From Planctomycetota bacterium (GTDB lineage Bacteria > Planctomycetota > UBA1135 > GCA-002686595), in NCBI GenBank assembly GCA_016795325.1, contig JAEUHY010000012.1, positions 1 through 64,000 on the forward strand: 64,000 bases of DNA. The letters are read 5' to 3'. Under the pieces are notes generated by a model, which was not told the DNA's origin, made no database searches, and saw only the letters and a program-made list of their open reading frames with translations. Numbering within the stretch: the stretch's first letter is position 1; each line of letters begins with the position of its first letter. Made by a program: the position numbers and the translations under genes. Of the stretch, positions 50,928-59,039 are shown piece after piece.

Positions 50928-51878
50928 ATGCGATCCGCGCCCCAGCTCTCCGTCGTCGTCCCCGTCTTCAACGAAGAGGACAGCGTGCCGATCCTCTACG
51001 AAGAGGTTCGCGCGGCCTTGGACGGCGCCGGGCACTCGTTCGAGCTGATCCTCGTCGACGACCATTCGACCGACACGAGCCTCGCCAAGATGCTCGAACT
51101 GCGCCGGCGCGACAGCCGCGTCAAGGTGCTCCACTTCCGGCGCAACTACGGTCAGACGGCCGCCATGTCGGCGGGCTTCGAGCGCGCTCGCGGGCGCGTC
51201 GTCGTGACGCTCGACGGCGATCTGCAGAACGATCCCGCCGACATTCCGCGCATGCTCGCGAAGATCGACGAGGGCTTCGACATCGTCGCGGGCTGGCGCA
51301 AGGCGCGCAAAGACGGGTTCGTGCTGCGGCGCGCGCCGTCGCAGGTCGCCAACCGGTTGATCGCCTGGGTCACCGACACGCCGATCCACGACACGGGCTG
51401 CACGCTCAAGGCCTTTCGCTCGCAGCTGGTCAAGAACCTGCCGATCTACGCCGAGCAGCACCGCTTCTTGCCCGCCATGTCGCGCGGCAGCGGAGCGCGC
51501 GTCGCGGAGATCGTCGTCAACCACCGCGCGCGACGCTTCGGCTACAGCAAGTACGGGCTCGAGCGCGCGCTGCGCGTGCTGCTCGATCTGTTCGTGATCA
51601 AGTTGATCAGCCAGTTCGCGCACCGGCCCTTGCACTACTTCGGTCTCTTCTCGCTGCCCTTCGCGGCGCTCGCGCTCGCAGTGCTGTTCGTCGGCGTGTT
51701 CGATTTCGAGAAGTTCGACGTCATCACCGAGTGGCCGCAGTTCGCCTTCACCACGTTCATGCTGTTCCTGCTGCCCGCAGCCCACTTCGTGCTGCTGGGG
51801 CTGCTCTCGGAACTGGTCGTGATCGCCAGTGGTTTCCACCGCCGCAGCGTCACCGACTCGCTCGTCAACCGCCGCTAG
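50928..51878 (+). CDS. Family 2 glycosyltransferase, dolichol-phosphate-mannose-synthase/GtrB-like
   Basis: A 316-aa membrane-anchored GT-A enzyme. The catalytic domain has SVVVPVFNEEDSVPILYEE, LILVDDHSTDTS and the metal-binding TLDGDLQNDPADI. YGQTAAMSAGFERARG is also typical. Two C-terminal hydrophobic spans (about 225-300) match GtrB/ArnC-type enzymes that load sugars onto undecaprenyl phosphate. It diverges from the kinase-like gene and is followed after 12 bases by a related protein that lacks the metal motif. The product could feed the GT39-like enzyme at 55063. Confidence 0.9.
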   Translation: MRSAPQLSVVVPVFNEEDSVPILYEEVRAALDGAGHSFELILVDDHSTDTSLAKMLELRRRDSRVKVLHFRRNYGQTAAMSAGFERARGRVVVTLDGDLQNDPADIPRMLAKIDEGFDIVAGWRKARKDGFVLRRAPSQVANRLIAWVTDTPIHDTGCTLKAFRSQLVKNLPIYAEQHRFLPAMSRGSGARVAEIVVNHRARRFGYSKYGLERALRVLLDLFVIKLISQFAHRPLHYFGLFSLPFAALALAVLFVGVFDFEKFDVITEWPQFAFTTFMLFLLPAAHFVLLGLLSELVVIASGFHRRSVTDSLVNRR

Positions 51879-51890
51879 AGATCTGCATCT

Positions 51891-52895
51891 GTGTCAGCTC
51901 CCACCACCAACCGCACACCGCCCGCGCCGCGTCCGCGCGACATCACGGTCGTGCTGCCGGTCACGTCGCCGCACGCTGAGCTCGACCAGGTCGTGGCGAG
52001 CCTGTCCGAGCAGTTCACCCGCATGGGCAAGGACTGGGAGTTCGCGCTCGTTTTCGACGGCGTGCGCGGCGACGCGTGGCGCAAGGCCGAAGAACTGCGC
52101 GCGCGCTTGGGCGATCGAATCCTCACCATCGCCTTCGAGAAGCCCTTCGGCGAATCCGTGTGCCTTTCCGCGGGCGCGGAAATCTCCGGCGGCCGGGTGA
52201 TCGTCACCTCGCCGCAGTACGTGCAGATCGATCCGGTCGAAGTGCGCCGCATGCTCGAGCAGATCGAGAGCGGCGCCGACATGGTCGTGCCCTGGCGCAG
52301 TCCGCGCGTCGATCCGTGGCTCAACCGCTTGCAGTCGGCGAGCTTCAACTGGTTGATGCGCAAGATCAACGGCGGCCAGTTCCACGACCTCAACTGCTAC
52401 CTGCGCGTGTTCAAGCGCGAGGTGCTGGCCGACGTGACGGTCTACGGCGACATGTACCGCTTCCTGCCGCTCATCGCGCAGCGCCAGGGCTTCCGCGTCG
52501 TGGAAACCCAAGTGCGCCACCTCAAGGAGTGGGGCAAGGCCGGCTTCTTCGGCGTCGGCGTGTACATCCGCCGCTTCCTCGACGTGGTCGGGGTCGTGTT
52601 CTTGACGCGCTTCACGCTCAAGCCGCTGCGCTTCTTCGGCTCCGTGGGGCTGGTGCTGACGGTGTTCGGCGGCGGGCTACTGGCCGGCGTCATCTACCAG
52701 AAGCTGTTCCTCAACGGCCAACTGCAGAATCGGCCGCTGTTCCTCCTCGCGCTGATGTTGTTCGTGCTCGGCGTGCAGGTCATCGGTTTTGGCCTGGTCG
52801 GTGAGATCATCGTCTACACGCAGGCGCGCAACCTGCGCGAGTACCGCATCGAGCGCGCCTGGGACGACGACGCTGGCGACGGGGAGCGGAGCTGA
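51891..52895 (+). CDS. GT2-type paralogue with missing catalytic DxD
   Basis: A 334-aa protein with the same layout as the preceding glycosyltransferase: a GT-A domain followed by two C-terminal spans. The positions are alignable (RVIVTSPQYVQIDPVEVRRML against RVVVTLDGDLQNDPADIPRML), but DGD is replaced by SPQ, and the first acidic motif reads ALVFDGVRG instead of VDDHS. The catalytic metal site is therefore lost or rebuilt. It may be a non-catalytic partner of the upstream enzyme or a different transferase. The GTG at 51891 is the start and lacks a strong ribosome binding site. The FemAB-like gene follows after 8 bases. Confidence 0.78.
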   Translation: MSAPTTNRTPPAPRPRDITVVLPVTSPHAELDQVVASLSEQFTRMGKDWEFALVFDGVRGDAWRKAEELRARLGDRILTIAFEKPFGESVCLSAGAEISGGRVIVTSPQYVQIDPVEVRRMLEQIESGADMVVPWRSPRVDPWLNRLQSASFNWLMRKINGGQFHDLNCYLRVFKREVLADVTVYGDMYRFLPLIAQRQGFRVVETQVRHLKEWGKAGFFGVGVYIRRFLDVVGVVFLTRFTLKPLRFFGSVGLVLTVFGGGLLAGVIYQKLFLNGQLQNRPLFLLALMLFVLGVQVIGFGLVGEIIVYTQARNLREYRIERAWDDDAGDGERS

Positions 52896-52903
52896 CGCAT
52901 TCG

Positions 52904-53971
52904 ATGAGCGAATCCGCCGTGCTCGCTTCCGCTGCGCCCGCGCAGATCGGCGCCTCCGCTCCGGCGGACGACGCCGAACGCGACGCGTTCGTCAACGCCC
53001 ATCCACGCGCGACGTTCTTCCATCTCTCGGGCTGGCGGCGCGTGGTCGAACGTGTGCTGTGCCATCAACCCGCCGACCTCATCGCGCGGCGCGACGGGCG
53101 CATCGTCGGCGTGCTGCCGCTGATGCGCGCGCACTCGTTGATCACCGGCAACGCGCTCATTTCGATGCCGTATGCGGTGTACGGCGGGCCCGTCGGCGAT
53201 GACGCGTCGATCGAGGAAGCGCTTGTGCGCGCGGCCATGGCGCAGGCCGAGCGCGAGCGCGCGAGTCGGCTCGAGTTGCGCTGCCTCAGCGCGCCGCCCG
53301 TCGAGCTCACGCCGTCGAACCTGTACGCGACGTTCATCTCCGATTTGCCCGCCAAGCCCGAGGACGTGCTCGCGCGCATGCCCAAGAAATCGCGCGCGGA
53401 GGCCCGCAAGGCGCGCGACAAACACGGCCTGACGCTCACCGAAGGCCTGTGGTACTTCGAGGACTTCTACCGCTTGTTCCACCGCAACAAGCGCTCGCTC
53501 GGTTCGCCTGGATTGCCGCACGCGTTCTTCTGGACGCTGCGCAAGGAGTTCGGCGAGGGCGTGCGCATCCACGCGGTCCACAAAGGCAGCGAGGTCGTTG
53601 CCGCGGTGATGAGCTTCGTTTGGCGCGGCGAGTTGATGGCGTACTACTCGGGTGCGGCCGACGGCGCCGACCGCAACTTCAGCGCGAGCAACTTCATGTA
53701 CATGGCGCTGCAGGAGTGGAGCGTGGAGCAGGGGCTCAAACGCTTCGACTTCGGCCGCAGCCGCAAGGATTCGGGCGCGTTCCAGTTCAAGGAGCACCAG
53801 GGCTTCACGGCGCGTGACCTCGAGTACCGCTTTCACCTCGTGCGCGACCGCGGGCTTCCGTCGCTCAATCCGTCGAACCCCAAGACCAAGTGGTTGCGCG
53901 ACGGTTGGGCGCGTTTGCCGCTGAGCGTTTCGATGGCGCTCTCGAGCGAATTGGCGCGCTACCTGCCCTGA
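52904..53971 (+). CDS. FemAB-like protein of XrtA/PEP-CTERM system type
   Basis: A 355-aa GNAT-fold protein. It matches the FemAB-related family found with exosortase A (TIGR03019 from memory). Blocks are [58 protein letters not shown] and the C-terminal FDFGRSRKDSGAFQFKEHQG. FemAB proteins transfer amino acids from tRNA to peptidoglycan precursors; the XrtA-type members have no proven substrate. It ends the plus-strand run of GT2, GT2-like and FemAB genes and converges on a gmhB-like gene with a hairpin between. Confidence 0.88.
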   Translation: MSESAVLASAAPAQIGASAPADDAERDAFVNAHPRATFFHLSGWRRVVERVLCHQPADLIARRDGRIVGVLPLMRAHSLITGNALISMPYAVYGGPVGDDASIEEALVRAAMAQAERERASRLELRCLSAPPVELTPSNLYATFISDLPAKPEDVLARMPKKSRAEARKARDKHGLTLTEGLWYFEDFYRLFHRNKRSLGSPGLPHAFFWTLRKEFGEGVRIHAVHKGSEVVAAVMSFVWRGELMAYYSGAADGADRNFSASNFMYMALQEWSVEQGLKRFDFGRSRKDSGAFQFKEHQGFTARDLEYRFHLVRDRGLPSLNPSNPKTKWLRDGWARLPLSVSMALSSELARYLP

Positions 53972-53972
53972 C

Positions 53973-53999
53973 CTCGGCGCCAGCGCGTCACGCGCCGAG
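53973..53999. terminator. Hairpin between convergent femAB-like and gmhB-like genes
   Basis: A perfect 8-bp stem, CTCGGCGC (53973-53980) with GCGCCGAG (53992-53999), has an 11-base loop holding the stop codon of the minus-strand gene. It can serve both strands. No T-run was seen. Confidence 0.5.
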
Positions 54000-54557
54000 C
54001 GCGAATTCGACCGCCTGCGCGAGGTCGGCCGCGAAGTGCGTTCGAGAGCGCTCGAGCGCCGTGAGCTTCTCCGCTTCGCGCGCGCCCTTGCCGGTGGCGA
54101 CGAGGATGCCGCGCACACCGGCTGCGGCGCCGGCCGCGAGGTCGCGACGCGCGTCGCCGATCATCCAACTGCGCGCCAGGTCGAGTTCGAGTTCCCGCTG
54201 CGCCGCGAGCACGAGCGCCGAGCCCGGCTTGCGGCACTCGCACTCGCGCCGGTACGGCGGCTCGCCTTCGAGCGGGTGGTGCGGGCAGAAGTACACGGCG
54301 TCGAGGCGCGCCCCGGCGACGGCGAGCTGCGCGTCGATCGTGCGCTGCACGGCCGCGAACTCTTCGAAGCGCAACCAGCCGCGCGCGAAGGCGCTTTGGT
54401 TCGTGATCATCACGAGCGCGAAGCCGCGCGCTCGAGCGCGCGCCAGCGCCGCCGCGCCGCCCGCGAGCAGCTCCACCTCGCCGGCGCTTCGCGGCGGTTC
54501 GTCGTGCTCGCGGATCAGCGTGCCATCTCGGTCGATCAGCAGCGCCGGTCGGCTCAC
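53988..54557 (-). CDS. HAD-IIIA phosphatase, GmhB-like (heptose/sugar bisphosphate phosphatase)
   Basis: A 189-aa HAD-superfamily enzyme. The nucleophile motif is LLIDRDGTLI (first Asp of DRDGT), motif II is MITNQSAF and motif III/IV is SWMIGDARRDLAAG. The zinc-binding insertion CPHHPLEG followed by CECRKP is diagnostic of D-glycero-D-manno-heptose-1,7-bisphosphate 7-phosphatases (GmhB) and of HisB-type phosphatases. A role in heptose precursor formation is likely, but other heptose genes are not seen here. The GTG start at 54557 overlaps the stop of the upstream PEGA lipoprotein gene (GTGA). Confidence 0.85.
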   Translation of the reverse strand: MSRPALLIDRDGTLIREHDEPPRSAGEVELLAGGAAALARARARGFALVMITNQSAFARGWLRFEEFAAVQRTIDAQLAVAGARLDAVYFCPHHPLEGEPPYRRECECRKPGSALVLAAQRELELDLARSWMIGDARRDLAAGAAAGVRGILVATGKGAREAEKLTALERSRTHFAADLAQAVEFALGA

Positions 54558-55000
54558 GGCTTGCGCCCGCCGCCGCGGCGGCGCGTGTCGACCACGTCCG
54601 CCAACTGCAGCGGCGCGTAGATGCGCGCCGGCGAGTAGCTGCGCTCGACCTTCACCGGCAGGAAGCCGTCGCGGGCGTTGAGCCACAAGGGAAAACGCCA
54701 AGTGTTGGGATACACCCAGGCTTCGTCCCAGAACACGAGCGTGGTCTGGCCGCCGGGCTCGATGGCGACGCTCACCGGCTTGTAGCCCTCGAGCACCATG
54801 TCGACGTCCTGCGACTCGCGCGGCAGGTCGATGTTGCAGGGCGTGACGAAGCCCGAGTCGACGCCGTCGACGATCACCCGCGCGCCGGGCGGATTGGTCG
54901 CGAACAACACGCCGGGCGTGCGTTGGATCTCGATGCAGGCGCTCGAGAGCGCGGCGAGCACGAGGGCGGTGGTTCGTTCGAGGGGCAAGCGGCGGTGCAT
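54554..55000 (-). CDS. PEGA-domain-like lipoprotein
   Basis: A 148-aa probable lipoprotein. The signal sequence (MHRRLPLERTTALVLAAL) ends in a lipobox LSSAC. A PEGA-like beta domain follows (LFATNPPGARVIVDGVDSG), a fold often found on cell-surface proteins of bacteria with S-layers or complex envelopes. The middle has VFWDEAWVYPNTWRFP. The C-terminus is basic (TRRRGGGRKP). The ATG at 55000 gives the signal peptide directly. It is coupled by a 4-base overlap to the gmhB-like gene. Function unknown. Confidence 0.7.
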   Translation of the reverse strand: MHRRLPLERTTALVLAALSSACIEIQRTPGVLFATNPPGARVIVDGVDSGFVTPCNIDLPRESQDVDMVLEGYKPVSVAIEPGGQTTLVFWDEAWVYPNTWRFPLWLNARDGFLPVKVERSYSPARIYAPLQLADVVDTRRRGGGRKP

Positions 55001-55062
55001 GAGCGGGGCCTGGGGCGCAGGACAGTGTTGCCTTCCTCGGCGGGCTTTGAAAGGCTCCTGGA

Positions 55063-56493
55063 GTGAGCGCCCAGGCTTCGTCTCCGCGCGCCGCGCGGCG
55101 TCCCATCCGTGCGCCGTGGACGATCCCCACACGCTGGATCATGGCCCTGGCGCTCGCCTTGGCGCTCGCGCGGCTCGTCGGGCTGGGCCGCTACGGACTG
55201 TGGATCGACGAGGCCTTCAGTCTGCACGACGCGTTCGCGCTGCGACTGGAGCGCCTGACCAACTTTCCGCTGGCGCTTGCCGTGCTGCGCGCCTGGCTCG
55301 AGTTCACGGGGCTGCCCGTCGACGAAACGCTGCTGCGCCTCCCAGCGGCGTTGTTCGGCGCCGCCAGCGTGCCGCTCACGGCGTGGGCCTTTCGGCCGCT
55401 CCTCGGAGCGCGCCAGTCGTGGATCGCCGCGGCGCTGCTCGGCGCCTCGAGTTGGCACTGGTTCTGGAGCCAGAGCGCGCGCGGCTACACGCTGATGCTC
55501 CTGCTCGCGTTGCTCGGCGCCGGCGTGTGCATCCGCGCCTTGGTGCAGGCGCGGCCGATCTGGTTCGTAGCCGGGCTCCTCGTCGCGGGCGCCGCCGCGC
55601 TCGCGCACCCGACCGGCGGATTGGTCCCGGCGGCGCTGCTGTTCGCCGCTCCGCTCGTCCGTCGGCGCTGCGGCGCGCCCGAGTGGGCGCCGAGCGTGTG
55701 GATCGCACTCGCGCTCGCGGCCGTGGGGGCGTGGGGCCTCAACGACTGGTTCCACGAGGTGTGGGGCGACTACTCCTGGCGCAAGTCGGGTTCGAGCGTC
55801 GCCCACTTCGTGCTCTCGAGCGGCTTCTACATCGGGGCGCCCGTCGGACTTGCCGCGCTCGTCGGCGCCTGGGGCGGGCTGCGTTCACGCGACGGCGCTC
55901 GCACGCTCGTGCTCGGCGTGGCGCTGCTCGGAGTCCTCGCGCCGCTCGCCGCCGCGTCGGTCGTGAAGGTCTCCGCGCAGTACGTGTTCGTGCTCGCGCC
56001 CTGGATCGCCGCGCTGGCCGCGCCCGCGCTCGACGACGAACGCGAACCGCGCTGGCGGGCGCGCGCGCTCGGAGCGTGCGCACTGCTGTGGGCGGCGGTG
56101 GATGTCGGCGCGTACCTGACGGTGCGGCACGGCGACCGACCGCGCTGGCGCGACGCTTACCAGCACGTCGCGCGCGCGCGCGGCGCGGAGGACATCGTGT
56201 TCGGGATGGCGGCGCCGACGGGGAGTTACTACCTCGATCCGTCGCAGTGGCGCGTGCGGGAGTACGCCGCACTGGTCCCGCTGACGCACTACGACGTCGA
56301 CGAGTTGAGCTACTGGTCCACGCGCGAGCGGCCGATGTGGCTCGTGCTCAACCGCGAGGATCTCGAGGATTGGCCGCGGCCCGAGCGCGAGCGGCTCGAG
56401 TCGTTCCTGCGCGAGCAGTGCGAGCTGCGGCGCGTGTTCAGCGTACGCGGCACGCCGCGCAACCTCGACGTCGAGGTGCACCTGCGACCGTGA
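55063..56493 (+). CDS. Membrane glycosyltransferase, GT39/ArnT-PMT type
   Basis: A 476-aa polytopic protein with about ten spans. The periplasmic-loop motif GLWIDEAFSLHDAF near residue 45 carries the catalytic Asp-Glu of lipid-linked-sugar transferases of the GT39/ArnT fold. WFWSQSARGYTLMLLLALLG is the following family block. The C-terminal 130 residues form a soluble domain. Such enzymes transfer a sugar from undecaprenyl phosphate to a protein, lipid or glycan outside the membrane, so the GT2 at 50928 could supply the donor. The start is GTG at 55063, 62 bases from the divergent PEGA gene. Confidence 0.83.
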   Translation: MSAQASSPRAARRPIRAPWTIPTRWIMALALALALARLVGLGRYGLWIDEAFSLHDAFALRLERLTNFPLALAVLRAWLEFTGLPVDETLLRLPAALFGAASVPLTAWAFRPLLGARQSWIAAALLGASSWHWFWSQSARGYTLMLLLALLGAGVCIRALVQARPIWFVAGLLVAGAAALAHPTGGLVPAALLFAAPLVRRRCGAPEWAPSVWIALALAAVGAWGLNDWFHEVWGDYSWRKSGSSVAHFVLSSGFYIGAPVGLAALVGAWGGLRSRDGARTLVLGVALLGVLAPLAAASVVKVSAQYVFVLAPWIAALAAPALDDEREPRWRARALGACALLWAAVDVGAYLTVRHGDRPRWRDAYQHVARARGAEDIVFGMAAPTGSYYLDPSQWRVREYAALVPLTHYDVDELSYWSTRERPMWLVLNREDLEDWPRPERERLESFLREQCELRRVFSVRGTPRNLDVEVHLRP

Positions 56494-56531
56494 GCCGCGA
56501 GGCGCGCGCCGGCGGCGCAGCGTGCGACGCG

Positions 56532-56630
56532 GGCGGCGCGCGGCGCCGCAGCACACATCCGGCGGCGCGCGGCGCCGCATTGCACATCGGGCGGCACGCG
56601 GCGCCGCATTGCACATCGGGCGGCGCGCGG
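56532..56630. repeat. 29-bp GC-rich tandem repeat, about 3.4 copies
   Basis: Units begin at 56532, 56561 and 56590, with a 12-base partial fourth at 56619. Units 2 and 3 differ at one base; unit 1 has several changes near its end. Each unit contains GGCGGCGCGCGGCGCCGC followed by a less GC-rich tail. The last copy runs into the large hairpin at 56612-56662. Confidence 0.85.
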
Positions 56631-56662
56631 ACGGTCGACCCGTCCGCACGCCGCCCGATGTG
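56612..56662. terminator. Large hairpin between the GT39-like gene and efp
   Basis: A 23-bp stem (56612-56634 with 56640-56662) has a single C-A mismatch and a 5-base loop. It lies between convergent genes, so it could terminate both. The left arm overlaps the tandem repeat array. No T-run was seen on either side. Confidence 0.7.
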
Positions 56663-56692
56663 GGTGGCCAGCGCTGGCGAAAGCGCCTCCCG

Positions 56693-57262
56693 TCAGTCGT
56701 TGACGCGTCCGAGGAACTCGCCGTCCTCGGTGCGGATCTTCACCTTCTCGCCCTTGGTGATGAAGATCGGGACCTTGATCTTGAGCCCGGTCTCGACGAC
56801 AGCGTCCTTCTTGACGTTGGTCGCGGTGTTGCCGCGCACGGCCGGGTCGGCCTCGATGACTTCGAGCACCACCGCGGCCGGCAACTCCAAGCCGATCGGA
56901 TTGGCGCCGTGGAAGGTCACGATGCAGCGCGTGTTCTCCTTCACGTACGACATCTTGTCGCCGATCAGCTCTGCATTGACGTTGAACTGCTCGTACGACT
57001 CGGTGTCCATGAACACGAAGTCGCCGCTCGATTCCTTGTAGAGGTACTCGCAGTCCTTCTTGTCGAGGTAGGCGACCTCGAGGATGTCGCCCGAGCCCAG
57101 GCGCAGGTCCTTGGTCGACCCGCTCTTCAGGCTGCGCAGCTTGACGTGGATGATCGCCCGGAGGTTGCCGGGCGTGTGGTGCATGTAGTCGGTGATGACC
57201 CACAAGTCGCGGTCGATCTCGACGACGACGCCTTTGCGAAGTTCAGTGGCTTTGACGCCCAT
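56693..57262 (-). CDS. efp: Elongation factor P
   Basis: A 189-aa translation factor that relieves ribosome stalling at polyproline. It has the KOW-like domain I (KATELRKGVVVEIDRDLWVI) and two OB domains, ending KIRTEDGEFLGRVND. The loop that contacts the P-site tRNA reads HHTPGNLRA, so the residue aligned with the modifiable Lys34 of E. coli is Asn33, neither Lys nor Arg. The ATG at 57262 starts at the family N-terminus. It lies downstream of rpoN on the same strand with a 180-base gap. Confidence 0.95.
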   Translation of the reverse strand: MGVKATELRKGVVVEIDRDLWVITDYMHHTPGNLRAIIHVKLRSLKSGSTKDLRLGSGDILEVAYLDKKDCEYLYKESSGDFVFMDTESYEQFNVNAELIGDKMSYVKENTRCIVTFHGANPIGLELPAAVVLEVIEADPAVRGNTATNVKKDAVVETGLKIKVPIFITKGEKVKIRTEDGEFLGRVND

Positions 57263-57442
57263 GGGATGGTGCTGTGGCCCGTCGGGCGCGTTGGAACACG
57301 GCGCGGGCGCGTGGGGAGCGGAAGGTCGGCGCCGCGGCTCGGCGCTGCGAAAGGGCGGGGAGGATAGCACGGGCGAGCGCGCTGCGGACCGCTGACGACG
57401 AGCCCGAGTTTCGCAGCCGCGGCCGGCACGGGCCGCGCCCGA

Positions 57443-58873
57443 TCAGAACACCTTGCGCTGGCTGGAGGACGGAATCGAGAGCGCCTTGCGGTACTTGGTC
57501 ACCGTGCGGCGCGCGATCTTGATCTTCTCGGTCTGCTCGAGCAGGGCGGCCAGCTGGTCATCGGAGAGCGGATTGGCGCGGTCCTCTTTGGCCACCAACT
57601 CGGCGATGCGTTGTTTGATCGCGGTCTGGCTCTCGACTTCGCCGCCCTCGCGCTGCGTGCCGCCGGTGAAGAAGTACTTGAGCGCGAACGAGCCGCGCGG
57701 CGTCTGCGCGTACTTGCCGGAGACCGCGCGGCTGACGGTCGAGATGTGCACGCCTACTTCGTCGGCGATCTCCTGCATGCGCAGCGGCTGCAGCGCGCGC
57801 ACGCCGTCGTCGAGGAAGCCCTTCTGGCGCGCGAAGATGCGCTCGGCGATGCGCTTGAGCGTGCTCTGACGCTGCGCGACCGCGTCGATGAACCAACGCG
57901 CCGATTCGATGCGCTTCTTGACCCACTCCTGCACGCCGTCGCCCTTGCGCGCGTCGCGCAGGTACTGGCGGTACATCGGGTTGAGCGTCAGGCGCGGCGT
58001 CCAGTCGCGCGAGACCTTGACCTCGTACTTGCCGTCGACGCGCTCGACCACGACGTCCGGCAGGATCGCCGTCGCAGGCGCGCCGCCGAACTGCGCGCCT
58101 GGACGAGGCTCGAGCGCGCGGAGCGTCTCGAGCGCGTCCTTGACGTCCTCGATGCTGCGGCCGGTCAGTTTGGCGATGCGCGGCAGGCGGTTCGCGGTGA
58201 CCTCGTCCAGGTGCAGGTCGACGATCTGACGCACCAACTCGTCGTCGAGCTTGTAGGCGTCGAGCTGGAGCAGCAAGCACTCGCGCAGGTCGCGGGCGCC
58301 GAGCGCGGGGTGGATCAGGCGGCGCAACTCGTGCAGCGCCTGCTGCACTTCCTCGACGGTCGCGTTCTCGACGCCGCAGTCGCGCGCCAGGTCTTCGACC
58401 GACATCGTCAAGTAGCCGCGCTCGTCGAGTGAATAGAGCACGAACTCGGCGATCTCGCGGCCGCGTTCGCCCAGCTCGGTGAAGGCCAGCTCCTCGATCA
58501 GCGACTCGGCGAGGTTCTTCGGCTCGTCGGGCGTGTTCTGCAGCGCCTCCTGCTTGCGGTCGCTCTCCTCGTCGTAGTTGTTCGAGCGCGTGCGCGGCAT
58601 CTCCGATCGGTCGGGGCTGTAGCGCTCCAGCTCGCTGAGCATCGACTCCAGGCGGGCCTGCTCCTCTTGAGCCGACGCGTCCGTGGTCGGCTGCGGTTCG
58701 TTCTCCGCGGACGCCTCGAGCCGCTCGAGCAGCGGATTCTCCGTCAGCTCCTGCTCGATGCGCTCCTCCAGCTCCATCGCCGGAAGCTGCAGAATCTGCA
58801 TCGCCTGGATCATCTGCGGCGACTGGATCAGTCGCTGCTCCATGCGCGCGGATTGGTGGAGGCCGAGTCTCAA
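57443..58873 (-). CDS. rpoN: RNA polymerase sigma-54 factor
   Basis: A 476-aa sigma-54. Region I is at the N-terminus (ARMEQRLIQSPQMIQAMQIL, then LPAMELEERIEQELTENP). An acidic region II follows, then the core-binding domain and the C-terminal DNA-binding part with the helix-turn-helix VGVHISTVSRAVSGKYAQ. The RpoN box is ARRTVTKYRKAL, close to the canonical ARRTVAKYRE. The TTG at 58873 is preferred because it adds MRLGLHQS, giving the same N-terminal length as planctomycete homologues; an ATG at 58843 would cut into region I. Two sigma-54 activators are encoded nearby (47816 and 60623). Confidence 0.93.
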   Translation of the reverse strand: MRLGLHQSARMEQRLIQSPQMIQAMQILQLPAMELEERIEQELTENPLLERLEASAENEPQPTTDASAQEEQARLESMLSELERYSPDRSEMPRTRSNNYDEESDRKQEALQNTPDEPKNLAESLIEELAFTELGERGREIAEFVLYSLDERGYLTMSVEDLARDCGVENATVEEVQQALHELRRLIHPALGARDLRECLLLQLDAYKLDDELVRQIVDLHLDEVTANRLPRIAKLTGRSIEDVKDALETLRALEPRPGAQFGGAPATAILPDVVVERVDGKYEVKVSRDWTPRLTLNPMYRQYLRDARKGDGVQEWVKKRIESARWFIDAVAQRQSTLKRIAERIFARQKGFLDDGVRALQPLRMQEIADEVGVHISTVSRAVSGKYAQTPRGSFALKYFFTGGTQREGGEVESQTAIKQRIAELVAKEDRANPLSDDQLAALLEQTEKIKIARRTVTKYRKALSIPSSSQRKVF

Positions 58874-59039
58874 GGCAGCAGGTGGTCGGGTTGGAGGCGG
58901 GTGGGCGGTGGGGGCGCAAAGCGGCCCGGTCGGAGTGCTTGGAAGTATAGGCGGTCCGTGTGCTCGCCACGCGCGGCTGCCGCGAGGATCTCGCCCTCGC
59001 AGGGGCTGCCTGCGCGTGCAAGCTGCAGTCCTTTCCGGT

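Noticed and set aside
56532..56630. Tandem repeats considered as a CRISPR array
   Set aside because: Units are directly adjacent with no unique spacers and no cas genes nearby.
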